A stretch of 64,000 bases of DNA, taken from Lingula anatina (Eukaryota; Brachiopoda; Lingulata; Lingulida; Lingulidae). Positions 25,933 through 34,195 of this stretch are shown one piece after another; position 1 is the stretch's first letter, and each line of letters starts with the position of its first letter. The notes under the pieces are model-generated. The model was given only the letters and a program-made list of their open reading frames with translations. It was not told where the DNA came from and did not search any database. The translations under genes were made by a program, and so were the position numbers. Location of the stretch: NCBI RefSeq assembly GCF_001039355.2, contig NW_019775781.1, forward strand, positions 122,195 through 186,194, written 5' to 3'.

Positions 25933-28793
25933 GTTGTTGTTGTTGTTGTTGTTGTTGTCGTCGTCACATATCGCGTCTATTGATTAAAACACTCGCGTGT
26001 GTAATAGAAGTGTTTTATTTTACCTATAGAAAGGAAATAAAGATGAAGATATCTGTGCGACTGTTTTGGTCAGTCACAAAGTAGAAAATTAGTATATGTT
26101 ACAGCAAATAAAACACTTAATTATATAACTATAACTAATAAAATAAATACACTCGTTTAATAAAATAGCTATATAAATAACAATGCATCATGGCAATTGT
26201 ACTTGAATAAATAGTTAGCTCACCTGTAGAAAGAAAATAGAGATGAAGATATTTATACGACCTTTTTGGTCAGTCACCAAGTAAAGAATGAGTAAAGAGC
26301 GCCGCAAACGGCTCTATAATCACGTGAATGAAAACCGCTCTTATTACGTGAAAGAAGTATCCATGCAATTGAAGTAAATGCATGCTCGTCAAAGATAAAT
26401 CACATGAAAAAAAAAAGAGGGAAAGAAAGAAAGAATAGGAATATTGGTGCAAGATGAAAAAGTGGATATGGCATCAAATTATTATTTTAATTGTTGTTGT
26501 TCTCATTATTATTATTATAATTATTATTATTATTATTTAATTCATGTTACCTGTTGTTTATTTTGCTGTAATATTGTGTAAAATTGCATCAAACTGACAA
26601 AGACTATTTGATACATTACAATTTCTTGTTTTTTGATTGTACATTTTATTTTGTTGATTTGTTGTCAGTAACTTTCACCAGTTCCTTTATCTTGTAGGCA
26701 ATCAAAGGATTTCAATTAAAAGTGGCTGAAGCTACGAGGAAACAAGAAGCCTTAGAAATGGAGTCTGAAAAACAGCAGCGCGATCTGCAAAACCTTCGCG
26801 AGGAATCTGAGAGGCAGAAGACTGAGCATGAAAAAGCAATAAAGGACATAGAAAAGAATCACAAAGACTCTCTCGAAAAAGTATGTGCCTTGAGAAATCT
26901 CCTTCAGTACGATCCTCTTACGTAAGATATAAAGTGAAATAGAAAATAACCAATAAAATAATGGCTGGTGGGTGTTAAGTCTTTACGACCAAACAACTTC
27001 GTTCCGATTTCCTTTGTGTATGAAATAAACCATCATTTTCACAATGTTTTACATGCAACTTAATTTGACAGCAAGTTTTGGTGTCTAGTCATAATAATTT
27101 TCTGACACTGCATGGAAGTTTGTACAAGATTGAATAATCTGTTACCTCTGTCAAAAATGATGAAACAGAAACTTTGACATGGGATCTCGGTCCCTCAGAA
27201 ACCCTGTGCTTCTTTCTGGAAATTTTGATCAGTTTAAGAACTTGGAAAAATACAAATTCAAGACTGGTGTGAGACCACTATAGTAGCAGTAGGTGTTAGT
27301 CTCGTATTCCGTGCCTCTGTTGAAAAATACCTTAACACGGCCCAGTTTGACAGTAAGAAATAGTATCTATTACCTGCCACATCCATTCTACAACCAAAGC
27401 GATGCTTGTGCCCCCATTTTGCAGTCACAGCTATGGCTGTGCTTCCTCTCTGCCTCCTATCTGTAGCCTCAGCTACCTCCTTTGGGCGACTTTGCAGCGA
27501 TCTCCAACACATTATTTACTACACAACTTCTGCAGGTGAATACAAAGAATATGTTGTAGTTATTGACAAAAGTACTAAAATAGAGAACAAGGAAGGCGAC
27601 AGATTGTTGATTTTTTAAACCGCTGTTAGCAAGTCTTGTTTGGAAAGGTCCCCTGAAAATTGGTGGAATCTATCATTATGCGTGATAAAATCTAAACGAC
27701 TGCAAGTGATTGTAAGCCCTGTTAGCCATTGGATTTTTTTTTATATTAGTCCAGGTAATAGAGAACAACAAAATAACGAAAATAACATTCCCTCCAAAAA
27801 CAATAATAACAACAAAAGTGATTAAATGATGAAGGCAGCAAAATAACAATACTTTTTTTAATAATTTTGTATTTTATTATAATAATATAACGACACTTTG
27901 TATATTATGATTTGATCTCTGTAATACTTGCTTTAGGCTCAGGTGGAATGTACCAAATTCTTATTTAGAATATCACTAATAGAAAGTGTATTAAACGTCT
28001 CAAATATGACAATTTTAGCTGCAAAAAAGCCAGGACAAGGAGAGGATTAAATTCGAGAAGAAAATGAAAGACCTAAAGAAAGCTAATCAACAGGACAAAA
28101 TGGAGATGATGCAGGTTTGTTACAAAAGCAAAGAAATGTGCTCATTGAACCTTTATGTAGCAAAAATCGAAATGTTTCTGGAAAATTTAGCACTTAATTG
28201 CCATACAAAATTTAGGAATTAGAATCGGTCAACTTGTTTTTTAAGTCAGAATATTCTACTTTGACCAACGCGTGAAAAATTCACCAATCCTCGTCCTTTT
28301 TATTAAAATCTATTAGTCTAGAAACATTAAACATGGACATGTTGAAATTTCTTCCTGATCAGAGAAATTGGAATATTGGTGCACAAAGGTATAATGCTTA
28401 TTACTTGTCTTAAATATTTATCTTGGATAAATAAAAGTATGAAAACCTCAGATCGAGCTGTATTGATGAAAAATGTGAATGAATGCTTCATAAGCAGTAT
28501 TTTTTGAATGAGTTAATTTTCCTTTCATCAATATTTCTATAATCTTAACGACGACAGTGCGGAAGGTTTTTAACGTATTTTTAATACAGGCTGCCCAAAA
28601 AAAGGCTGAAGAACAGGCAATGAATAAAGCACTAGAACTGCAACAGCAATTAACGGATGTGAAAGTGGGACATGAACGTCAATTGAGGGAGAATCAATTC
28701 CAAGCAGAACGTGAACTTCGAAAAGTGGAGGACTATTCAAGAGACCTTAAAAATCGTAATATTTTTAAAAGATTTTTTAATATGGATCCATAA
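3262..28793 (+). CDS. Guanylate-binding-protein-like gene A, C-terminal exons
   Basis: Eight exons (3262-3511, 3626-3780, 21526-21590, 23730-23875, 24963-25264, 26698-26880, 28019-28114, 28590-28793) join in phase with canonical AG/GT borders. They read as the middle helical bundle followed by a long charged coiled coil, the layout of GBP/dynamin-like large GTPases, which act in animal innate immunity. Landmarks are IDPEFNEKM, ITGDQLASMLQYYVKAV and NTIPAMKSAWDASVELRR, matching the GBP helical domain, and a Q/E/K-rich coiled coil in the last three exons ending KRFFNMDP with no CaaX prenylation box. The GTPase-domain exons are absent and must lie left of the window if the gene is functional. 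The 17.7-kb second intron is filled with transposons. All splice junctions are inferred from sequence and reading phase only. Confidence 0.8.
3626..3780 (+). CDS. GBP-like A exon: helical domain
   Basis: The exon is 155 nt, from acceptor TTCCAG to donor ACG|GTACGT, phase 1 in and 0 out. It encodes DQLASMLQYYVKAVND and the SAWDASVELRRRKLLED helix and ends KYNTEMT. The exon at 47895 is nearly identical in protein. Confidence 0.85.
3781..5909 (+). other. Start of 17.7-kb GBP-like A intron
   Basis: This is A+T-rich intron sequence from the donor at 3781 to the Harbinger insertion. Short ORFs here lack homology and codon bias. Nothing else is recognised. Confidence 0.6.
6652..6837 (+). CDS. Small charged ORF inside the Harbinger element
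   Basis: This is a 61-aa ORF starting in a good context (ACATGCCGCC). It carries a basic KKRR patch near the N-terminus and a lysine/glutamate-rich helix. AATAAA follows at about 6926. Harbinger elements usually carry a second gene for a Myb/SANT or MADF-type DNA-binding partner, often on the opposite strand as here. This ORF is too short to show that fold, so it may be a reduced or exon-split version. No function is claimed. Confidence 0.4.
   Translation: MPPTKKRRTDSSADYVSYLKDKWAFEKERFKLENKERENKIEKDKHMMEMVIYMSLVKKKN
7002..8035 (-). pseudogene. Harbinger DDE transposase broken by one frameshift
   Basis: Two overlapping minus-strand frames (8035 to 7547, then 7622 to 7002) together give a roughly 340-aa Harbinger transposase, which cuts and pastes the element. 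The first frame has the N-terminal helical DNA-binding region (DLERFFGRPASTLS). The second has the DDE catalytic core: GFVDGT (D29 of the 206-aa frame), GDPAYP (D105) and RECVEWEFG (E142), plus HDCALLR. The frames switch near 7587, where the bases for one codon appear one short, so a single-base deletion is likely. Otherwise there are no stops, so the loss of function is recent or is a sequence error. Confidence 0.88.
8057..8480. repeat. Two tandem ~225-bp palindromic units in the Harbinger promoter side
   Basis: Unit 1 (8057-8283) and unit 2 (8284-8480) are direct copies about 227 bp apart. Each contains a hairpin with GCGAGGGTTATGTG facing CACATAACCCTCGC and a second pair TTAGACCACGG facing CCGTGGTCTAA. 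They lie just upstream of the minus-strand transposase start at 8035. The position suits a promoter or transposase-binding block, but that role is inference. Confidence 0.75.
8730..10298. other. Intron DNA, no gene seen
   Basis: This lies between the Harbinger and Tc1 insertions within the GBP-like A intron. The 133-codon frame at 8731-9132 is A+T-rich with no recognisable motif. Confidence 0.5.
10299..11571 (-). mobile_element. Tc1-like DNA transposon
   Basis: Imperfect terminal inverted repeats of about 30 bp (CACACACCGGACAATAGAAA at the left, the complement of CACACACTGGACAACAGAAT at the right) bound 1273 bp, the usual Tc1 size. The right flank is TA; the left flank is TG, which I read as a mutated TA target duplicate. 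The interior is a degenerate minus-strand transposase. Confidence 0.8.
10465..11317 (-). pseudogene. Tc1 transposase, frameshifted
   Basis: The minus-strand reading starts near 11317 with an N-terminal region beginning MSEYRYKLPL and containing several stops. It continues through DECRFGLTSDDRRVRCWR and MVWGCIS in one frame (11051-10656). It then shifts near 10830 to FIHQDDNAPCHRPR and SPDANITENVW in another frame, ending in TAA at 10465. The catalytic DDE residues are visible (DECRF, DDNAPCH, ENVW). At least one frameshift and several N-terminal stops make it inactive. Confidence 0.85.
11572..12086. other. Intron DNA with ATGGCGGCC motifs
   Basis: No gene is seen. The stretch holds CCAAGATGG(C/G)CGCC-type motifs at 11895-11908 and 12072-12085, like those inside the adjacent long inverted repeat. 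The true left end of the neighbouring transposon may therefore lie in this stretch. Confidence 0.4.
12942..17564 (-). pseudogene. Academ-like transposase/XPG-type nuclease, at least three lesions
   Basis: The reading runs from 17564 to 12942, about 1,500 codons in all. The N-terminal frame (17564-17364) must shift near 17440 into the 927-aa frame (17443-14660). That frame carries ERDPKGKHGMTL, a DMVARDFRFHTLCMSKF zinc-binding-like motif, and TCDQAIYDIIKG followed by GGFHIAENF. It shifts again near 14665 into the next frame, which extends upstream of 14510 without stops. A PIN/XPG-like nuclease follows: YIVDAMAF (first acidic residue), then an in-frame TAA at 13857-13859 just before ADTR, then ATDTDVIVL and LTGCDTTSF (residues 82-90 of the 300-aa frame), resembling the FEN1 helix-hairpin region. 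The C-terminus is Cys-rich (KCVKSHCSKACSCAKANVPC) with an acidic serine tail. Few lesions over 4.6 kb suggest recent decay. Confidence 0.8.
17565..18607. other. Promoter side of the Academ-like gene and 308-bp tandem duplication
   Basis: There is no further gene. The stretch between the transposase start and the right inverted repeat contains the tandem pair at 17741-18355 and A+T-rich spacer. It is the likely promoter/5' UTR region of the minus-strand gene. Confidence 0.5.
17741..18355. repeat. Tandem ~308-bp duplication
   Basis: Copy 1 (17741-18049) and copy 2 (18050-18355) begin GCAGGCTCCATCTTCAGATG and end with TTCAATTCCAG..AGATTGC..TAT..TGCAT. They have diverged by substitutions and small indels throughout. 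Confidence 0.8.
19028..19338. mobile_element. MITE-like element, CAGTGGCGGAT-ended (copy 1)
   Basis: The ends are CAGGGGCAGATCTAGG and the complement of CAGTGGCGGATTTAGG. The interior has a T/G-rich tract and a GACCTGACCCCTCC-type tail (reverse strand). A second copy in the opposite orientation lies at 47127-47406. It has no coding capacity; the ORFs across it are fortuitous. Confidence 0.7.
19339..19992. other. Intron DNA, no gene seen
   Basis: A+T-rich intron sequence with no recognised motif. Confidence 0.5.
19993..20580. repeat. Element bounded by inverted TGTAGTGTCCGTACCCC
   Basis: TGTAGTGTCCGTACCCCC at 19993 faces its complement at 20563-20580. Two further copies in the left orientation lie inside (from 20157 and from 20177). 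The A+T-rich interior has no ORF. This looks like a non-autonomous inverted-repeat element with an internal duplication of its end. Confidence 0.6.
20391..20425. repeat. (AAAT)n microsatellite
   Basis: About eight AAAT units following a poly-A run. Confidence 0.9.
21052..21106. repeat. (TTA)n microsatellite
   Basis: About 18 uninterrupted TTA/ATT units. Confidence 0.95.
21526..21590 (+). CDS. GBP-like A small exon
   Basis: The exon is 65 nt, acceptor GTTTTAG, donor AA|GTAAGA, phase 0 in and 2 out. It encodes KAIEKVCLRGSEMDPMEERNE. Assignment rests on phase agreement with both neighbours and correct signals; homology is weak at this length. Confidence 0.65.
21609..21699. repeat. Poly-A followed by (TA)n
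   Basis: About 20 A then more than 30 TA units, starting 19 bp after the donor of the exon ending at 21590. This length is prone to slippage and assembly error. Confidence 0.95.
21700..22237. other. GBP-like A intron, no gene seen
   Basis: A+T-rich intron sequence between the TA microsatellite and the next repeat. Confidence 0.5.
22238..23124. mobile_element. CpG-rich inverted-repeat element, copy 1 (887 bp)
   Basis: The ends are CCTTGGTCACAACCGGACG and the complement of CCTCGGTCACAACCGGCCG. The interior is unusually CpG- and TACG-rich against an A+T-rich intron and has a pyrimidine tract (CTTCTTTCTTCTTCCTCCTCC). Related copies lie at 42789-44625. Overlapping short frames exist, but none has a recognisable domain. 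No clear target duplication was found. Best read as a non-autonomous DNA transposon. Confidence 0.75.
23125..23729. other. GBP-like A intron, no gene seen
   Basis: Intron sequence up to the acceptor at 23729, with one poly-A run near 23347-23364. Confidence 0.5.
23730..23875 (+). CDS. GBP-like A exon: helical domain
   Basis: The exon is 146 nt, acceptor TTTTCAG, donor ATAG|GTAAGC, phase 2 in and 1 out. It encodes TGTSLMSIHDAVMENVHNEL, amphipathic helices expected in the GBP middle domain. Confidence 0.7.
23876..24962. other. GBP-like A intron, no gene seen
   Basis: Intron sequence. The ORF track begins upstream of the exon at 24791, but phase requires the exon to begin at 24963. Confidence 0.55.
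24963..25264 (+). CDS. GBP-like A exon: end of helical bundle
   Basis: I chose the acceptor CTCCCACAG (24953-24962), not the earlier CAG near 24868, because only this one keeps phase 1 and the long open frame. The exon is 302 nt and ends FFQMCK. The segment RCFCEKVFKKLLDELKNRL followed by a Y..L..L...Y pattern matches the GBP region just before its C-terminal helix. Confidence 0.75.
25265..26697. other. GBP-like A intron with microsatellites and a short direct repeat
   Basis: It contains (ATT)n-(GTT)n at about 25897-25958 and an ATT-rich tract at about 26500-26537. A roughly 75-bp direct repeat (26020-26097 and 26222-26296) shares AGATGAAGATAT and TTGGTCAGTCAC. No gene is seen. Confidence 0.6.
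26698..26880 (+). CDS. GBP-like A exon: coiled coil 1
   Basis: The exon is 183 nt (61 codons), phase 0 on both sides, acceptor CTTGTAG, donor GTATGT. It is a highly charged helix (KQQRDLQNLREESERQK). It belongs to the GBP tail by position and composition. Confidence 0.75.
26881..28018. other. GBP-like A intron, no gene seen
   Basis: Intron sequence between coiled-coil exons. Short ORFs lack homology. Confidence 0.5.
28019..28114 (+). CDS. GBP-like A exon: coiled coil 2
   Basis: The exon is 96 nt (32 codons), phase 0/0, acceptor ATTTTAG, donor CAG|GTTTGT. It is a lysine- and glutamate-rich helix containing KFEKKMKDLKKANQQDKME. Confidence 0.75.
28115..28589. other. GBP-like A last intron
   Basis: Intron sequence with no feature recognised. 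Confidence 0.5.
28590..28793 (+). CDS. GBP-like A last exon with stop
   Basis: The exon is 204 nt, acceptor AATACAG, and ends in TAA at 28791-28793. It continues the coiled coil and closes NIFKRFFNMDP. No lipidation CaaX motif is present. I see no canonical AATAAA just downstream. Confidence 0.75.
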   Translation, partial: AAQKKAEEQAMNKALELQQQLTDVKVGHERQLRENQFQAERELRKVEDYSRDLKNRNIFKRFFNMDP

Positions 28794-28884
28794 AAACATG
28801 ATTTTAAGAGACATCAACCATAACAATGATGTTTATGTATATGCTTATCAAGTATGCTTTTATTTCAATTTTCCAATGCAATTT

Positions 28885-28945
28885 AGCGTAAACCCCCAGG
28901 GAGTTAGGTCGATCTAGATGGATCGATCTAAATCTACGGGAATGT
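28885..28945 (-). repeat. Half copy of the fold-back element arm
   Basis: CCCCAGGGAGTTAGGTCGAT and the following bases match the complement of the arm at about 34772-34817. It lies about 90 bp past the GBP-like A stop codon and could be transcribed as 3' UTR. Confidence 0.6.
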
Positions 28946-29079
28946 AGTCTTAGGTGCCCATACATATTATATTTTTCAAGTGTGGAACCTTTATACGAGA
29001 ACCTACTATAACCACATTATCTGTATACCACGCATGGTATAGAAGTATGGTACATGTACATGTATTAATATTGCCTCAA

Positions 29080-29290
29080 ATTGTATATGAGACGAGTACT
29101 CAAGAAAAAGAAGTCAATAACGGGTGACCCTGGTCACCCAGCGAATAGTTTACTTATGCCTATGTTATCAAATCGACTACAGTCATTAAAGACTACTGCC
29201 ACAGGCACTAAAAATAGCTTTTACCCATCAGCTGTACGTATTTTTAATGAGAAAAGTGAATTTTAATTATTTTATTGTATTTTATTTTAT
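29080..29290 (+). pseudogene. LINE C-terminal fragment
   Basis: The frame reads GDPGHPANSLLMPMLSNRL and TKNSFYPSAVRIFNEKSEF, ending in TAA. The N-S-F-x-P-S-A-x-R-x-x-N pattern is the usual very end of Jockey/CR1-like LINE ORF2. The A/T-rich 3' tail follows. Nothing upstream belongs to the same LINE, so it is a 5'-truncated insertion. Confidence 0.7.
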
Positions 29291-29404
29291 CTACAGATCA
29301 TATCAATTTTCTTTTTATACCTGTACTTTTACACTGTAATAAGTGTTTGGCATTAAGACACACACAACACACGTTAGGCACCTAAACGCATTTAGAAATA
29401 TGTG

Positions 29405-29715
29405 TAAAAGCTGAACACATAGCTTTTGAAGCTTCCCACAAAAGAAAATGCTAGACATGTTTAGCAGTGTTAAACGTTTACTTATGTGTTTAGTTTCAAG
29501 GGTATATGATTCTATAATAAGTTTATCACAAGGCTAAGCACATTGGCTAAGCACTTTCCCTGCTAAGCGCGTGGAGCTGCTAAACATATGGAGCTGCTAA
29601 ACGCTGCTGAACAACAAGTTTGGCTTTTCAAGCTTCTCACAGAAGAAAATGCTTAACATATTTAGCGGTAATTCACTTTTAGCTATGTGATTAGCTTCAC
29701 CGGTATATGATCCTG
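29405..29715. repeat. Direct ~100-bp repeat with GCTAARC motif cluster
   Basis: Segments 29411-29512 and 29609-29711 are diverged direct copies (each AAGCTT.TCACA.AAGAAAATGCT through GGTATATGAT). Between them GCTAAGC/GCTAAAC heptamers recur five or more times. Function is unknown. Confidence 0.6.
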
Positions 29716-30944
29716 CTCGAACACTTTGTGTCCTACCTTGCAGTAACTTGTGATTATTTTAAAATAGGCCTATTATGTAATCAGATAACAAATAACGTTT
29801 TCATGACGTTATCGGATGGTTACATACTGGCTATGGTACAGAATAACATTATCATAACGCTATGGTAATGTTATGCGTTATGCGTTAAACTCCATGCAAA
29901 ATATTGTCCCAGCTGACAAAAAATAAATAAATAAATAAATAAAAACAGTAAGTTAACGATATAATTGTTGTAAAGTTAATTAATTACGTTTACACTAATT
30001 ACAATTAGTAATGAAAGGGAAATCAAATAGATGAAAAGTTAGAGTGATATTGAGTGCAAATTAAGTTTCATCGAGTGTCAACAAGTGTAGAACATGTTTT
30101 TAATGTCAGAAAAAGATGGAAAAGGTCAAAGCCAATAACATTTAATGTGATCGGTTAATTTCATAACAGATTTCGATTTTGATTCACTGTAATGCCAATA
30201 GTATTTTGGATGAGTTTAGTTGAAAACAAGACTCTTAGACATTACCTAATAAGGGAATGTTCTATGGTAAAGTAAACATGACAATGGAAAGTTTCTGGAA
30301 ATCACGCCATAAACAATAAAAAGAACATAATTACACGCGTGATCAGTACAGAGAATTAGAGTATAAATATGGGTAAATTTGTATGAAAATTAAGTGGTGA
30401 ATAAATGATTGAAGACTCCAGAACTTCGTCGTCGTTATAATATAATCATTATAGAAATATTCAAAGACCGTTTCTACAAGACTACATGTATGATAACGTA
30501 ATCATTAATTAGCGGGAAAACATTAACTAATGTTTTGAAAACCTTTTTTTTAAATGAATATCCAAAACAACTCTTACGCTGTTTGAACTACATTCAACGG
30601 TTAATTATAAATTGGGCTATGAGTTAGTCGGCGACTAGAACGGTGCGAATTGTAGAATCTTCGGACTATTGTTACAGAAATAACCAGCATGTGACGGAAG
30701 CTTAAATATACTATTATACTGAATACCCCAACTCGGATGTTCCATTCCTCACGTCTGGAAAAGATTAAATAGACGTCAATACCTTACCGTACTTAAGAGC
30801 TAAGCACGTCAACAAAATGAGATATAACAGGCGCTTAGAAATGCGTTTAGAGGCTAAAGACTGTTTATACAGTATACCTGTACGTCGAAATACGTATGCA
30901 GTTTAAAATACGACATATCAAGGCTTACACGTCGCCTTCACTGC
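29716..30944. other. Intergenic DNA, no gene seen
   Basis: Short palindromes around ATAACGTTTTCATGACGTTAT (near 29790) and an (AAAT)n run near 29922-29943. No coding sequence was recognised. Confidence 0.5.
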
Positions 30945-31295
30945 GACCGGACGGCCTTGTGGTGAGAGTGTCCGCCTCCGGAGCGGGAGGACGTGGGTTC
31001 AAAACCCGTCCGGGGACATACCAGTCCTTTATAAACGGTACCTGCTGTCTCCCCGCTTGGCACTCAGCACTTTGGGGTTGAAGCAGGGTCCTGGTCAGGC
31101 AGAGAACGATATTGTAAGATTGATAGCACTCAGCGCCTCATACGGCAGCGGGGCTGTATCCTCCCCAGGGAGGCGAGATTGTACACAGCGTGTTTTGACC
31201 AGTTGTATACTTGTTATATGTATGTACATATTTGTAAAGTCTAACGAACATATTCATATGGAGTTTAGACTTAAAATAAATATATTATTATTATT
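30945..31295 (+). mobile_element. tRNA-derived SINE
   Basis: The head (30945-31022) looks like a tRNA: a GGTGAGAGTG-type box A region and a GGGTTCAAAACCC box B with an arm that pairs on itself. An unrelated body (ATCCTCCCCAGGGAGGCGAG) follows, and then an A+T tail ending (ATT)n at about 31270-31290. These are the promoter and layout of a pol III SINE mobilised by a partner LINE. ORFs through it are fortuitous. Confidence 0.7.
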
Positions 31296-31519
31296 AAAAC
31301 TCACCTTACGGATCAAGTAAATAAGTGATGGGACGTAATGGACTTACATTTATGGAATATGAAGTGTTAAAGAATTTGATCACAAATCGGTTAATTAAGG
31401 ATAATGGCAAATCAGTACAGTATGAAAAACATTTTACAAGGGATGCAATTTAAAAAAAATCACTTCTAGAGAGGTATCAGTAAGATGAGAACTGGTTTAG
31501 AACAAGATATTATATTTCT

Positions 31520-31753
31520 CAACTAGAAAAGCACTCCGAGACCGCAGACATCCGCCAAGGCAGCGATTTTTGATTATCACTGATTATTGATTGACTGTTG
31601 ATCCGGATCACCAGCAAAAGCTAATAATGTCTTCCTTGGCCCACTTCTGACAGTTCCTGAGAATTTCATCAAAATCGGTCCATAACTTTTTGAGTTATGT
31701 TGGTGACAGACAGACAAACAGGGGTGAAAACATAACCTCCTTGGCGGAGGTAA
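31520..31753 (-). repeat. Dispersed repeat ending in TTACCTCCGCCAAGG
   Basis: On the minus strand it starts TTACCTCCGCCAAGGAGGTT, passes ATCAAAATCGGTCCAT (plus-strand form) and ends with CGCTGCCTTGGCGGATGTCT and a CGGAGTGCTTTTCTAG flank. The CCGCCAAGG and CCTTGGCGG ends form an inverted pair. I recognise the pattern as a repeat seen in many marine animals but cannot name its class. Confidence 0.6.
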
Positions 31754-32420
31754 TGAAAATGTTCCATGCAATGTAATATGGAATGGAATATTTTTGCCAT
31801 GTAATCAATCTGTAATTAAAGCATTCCAATGGAAAATTCTGCATGGAATTTATCACACAAGAAAATATTAAAAGGAATGTAAGATTTCACATAGTTTTCG
31901 TAATTATTGTTCTTTTGTGATATATTCCATTTCTATGTAGAACATTTTTAAAAATGTGGAAATTAATAAATTGTGACATAGTTAGTCAAGATGGAAAAAT
32001 TGGAAACATATACTCAACAACAGATTAGTAATAAAAGATAATGATTCTTAGGTATATAATGTTTCTGTATAACTGTAGAGAAGATAAAGCTGATATTGAT
32101 TCATTTTTTATCAATGATAAGCTTTATTTCAAATTGTTCATGCTTGAAATTTATGAATAAATTTTAATACAAAATACCAGGTGCTTAGTACTAGTACTTT
32201 CTAAGGAATAAAATTTCACAATTCAAATTATGTTGTATGCTTCATACAGTACATGAACTGTGATACTGCAATAAGTCAGGATAGGCTGTTATCATTAACA
32301 GACAATTCTGCACCTATTACAATTGGTGAGTTGCAAGGAGGTCCTGACCTTGACCAACAGGCCTAGTGTACAGGAAGAGGAAGACCCTACAAGGGAAAGC
32401 CCTGAAAGTCAGGATGAATG
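31754..32420. other. Intergenic DNA, no gene seen
   Basis: A+T-rich, with no recognised feature. Confidence 0.5.
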
Positions 32421-33480
32421 GGAAACAGACAATAACATTATCTGCAAGTCATGATGCTGAGCAGAATAATAAACAGTTAATCTTCCTGCAATCCCTGAGA
32501 ATGGGGAAAATAAACAATAAAACCACCTGAAACCTATGGAAGTGGGTAGGGTAATAAACAATTAACAAATAAACAGGACAATTATCTGCAATCCATGAAA
32601 TGGGGGAGGAAAATAAACAGTACAATTGCCTGCAACCCAAAGAGAATGGGCAAGTGGAACCAATGGAAATTGAGAAAAAAATAAGCAGCCAGTCATGGTA
32701 GGGTTGGGGGGATAAAGAGTATAATCACATGTAACCTTTGCAATTGGAAGAAAATCATAAACAGTAAAATTATCTGCAACCCATAAAAATGAAAGTAAAG
32801 TCCCTTTTCATATTGTTTTTTCAGGGCTCGAAATGAATGCATGTTGCCATGGTAAAGTTAATTCAACCATTCTATTATAAAATACACATAAAATGGAATT
32901 TGTATTACGTGTACCATCTTGGGTTTAAGAAATACCAAATAAATAAAATAATACTGGCAAAAATAAAAGTTGTGTTAAAAGTAATTGGCTAAATTTTCGG
33001 GTATTATATTTAACTATAATAAAGAGATGTGGTGATTGGACAAAAGCTTTTTAAAAAGTTCACTATCTACAAGACTAGTATCGCTTATAATCTTTTTCAG
33101 TTTTGGAAGCCACCCTTTCCATATAAATGTTTTTTAAACAGGAAGGTCCAATCCCACAATTCTTCTGCACATCATAGTAAGGGAAAAAATAAAAGTAAAA
33201 TTTCTGCAACCCATGAAAATATTGAAAAAAATAAGCTGGAGGAAATTTTTCTGCACACCATGAAATAGGAGAGTAAATAAACAGTACAAACATCTACAAC
33301 CTCTTTTTAAGTTGGAGGATAATAAGTAGCTAACTTCACTGCCACCTATTAAATGGGGAGAAAATAAATGGTAAAATCACCTGCAACCTTCGATATTATG
33401 GAGGATAATAAACAGTAAAATTACCTGTGCCTATAGAAAGGGGAAGTTTAGTGAATATTGCAAGTGCTTGCAACTCATTA
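32420..33480. repeat. Degenerate minisatellite, ATAAACAGTAMAATTATCTGC-type
   Basis: About fifteen diverged units of roughly 45-65 bp share ATAAACAGTA, a CTGCAACCCATGAAAATG-like core and a GGGGAGAAAA spacer (for example near 32470, 32620, 32770, 33195, 33280, 33365 and 33415). It is old and heavily mutated. Confidence 0.65.
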
Positions 33481-33815
33481 AATGTGCTATTCACTCATCC
33501 TCAATATATAGGTCCATTTGAAAGAAACAAAAAAAAAAATAATAATAATAATAATAGTAATAATAAATGAAAATAAAATTGAATATATATTAGTGAAATC
33601 ATTTGTTCTAAATCACTGTCGACATGGATAAATTTGCCTTACTGTATGGGAATTTTCGTATTCAGTAATGAGAGTGTTGGCCTATTTTAGTAACGAAAGT
33701 TTAAAAACAACCATTTTGACAATATGTGAAAATAAAATAACCTTCTTATCTGATTAATTGTGCTATGTGAACAAACAGTACCATCTACTACATTGTAATA
33801 AAAGCTGGCACACCT
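33481..33815. other. Intergenic DNA, no gene seen
   Basis: It contains a short (AAT)n tract near 33538-33567 and nothing else recognised. Confidence 0.5.
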
Positions 33816-34195
33816 ACCACATTGTGTCTGTGGATCACATCTACTGCAATCAGTCAGCAGACATGTACAATTAATACTCCACAAGTTATATACACCTATC
33901 ACATTGTGTCTGTGGATCACATCTACTGCAATCAGTCAGCAGACATGTACAATTAATACTCCACAAGCTATATACGCCTACCACATTGTGTCCGTGGATC
34001 ACATCTACTGCAATCAGCCAGCAGACATGTACAATTAATACCCCACAAGCTATATACGCCTACCACATTGTTTCCGTGGATCACATCTACTGCAATCAGT
34101 CAGCAGAAATGTACAATTAATACTTTACAAGAAATATATACCTACCACATTGTGTCTGTGGATCACATCTACTGCAATCAGCCAGCAGATACGTA
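33816..34195. repeat. 82-bp tandem repeat, ~4.6 copies
   Basis: Unit starts at 33816, 33898, 33980, 34062 and 34144 give an exact 82-bp period. Each begins A(C/T)CACATTGTGTCYGTGGAT and contains CAATCAGYCAGCAGA. Identity between units is high, so it is a recent satellite expansion. Confidence 0.9.

Noticed and set aside
30945-31022. A genuine tRNA gene
   Set aside because: The anticodon and acceptor arms do not form a clean cloverleaf, and the unit continues into a SINE body and ATT tail.
33816-34195. CRISPR-like array
   Set aside because: The whole 82-bp unit is repeated with no variable spacers, and the genome is eukaryotic.
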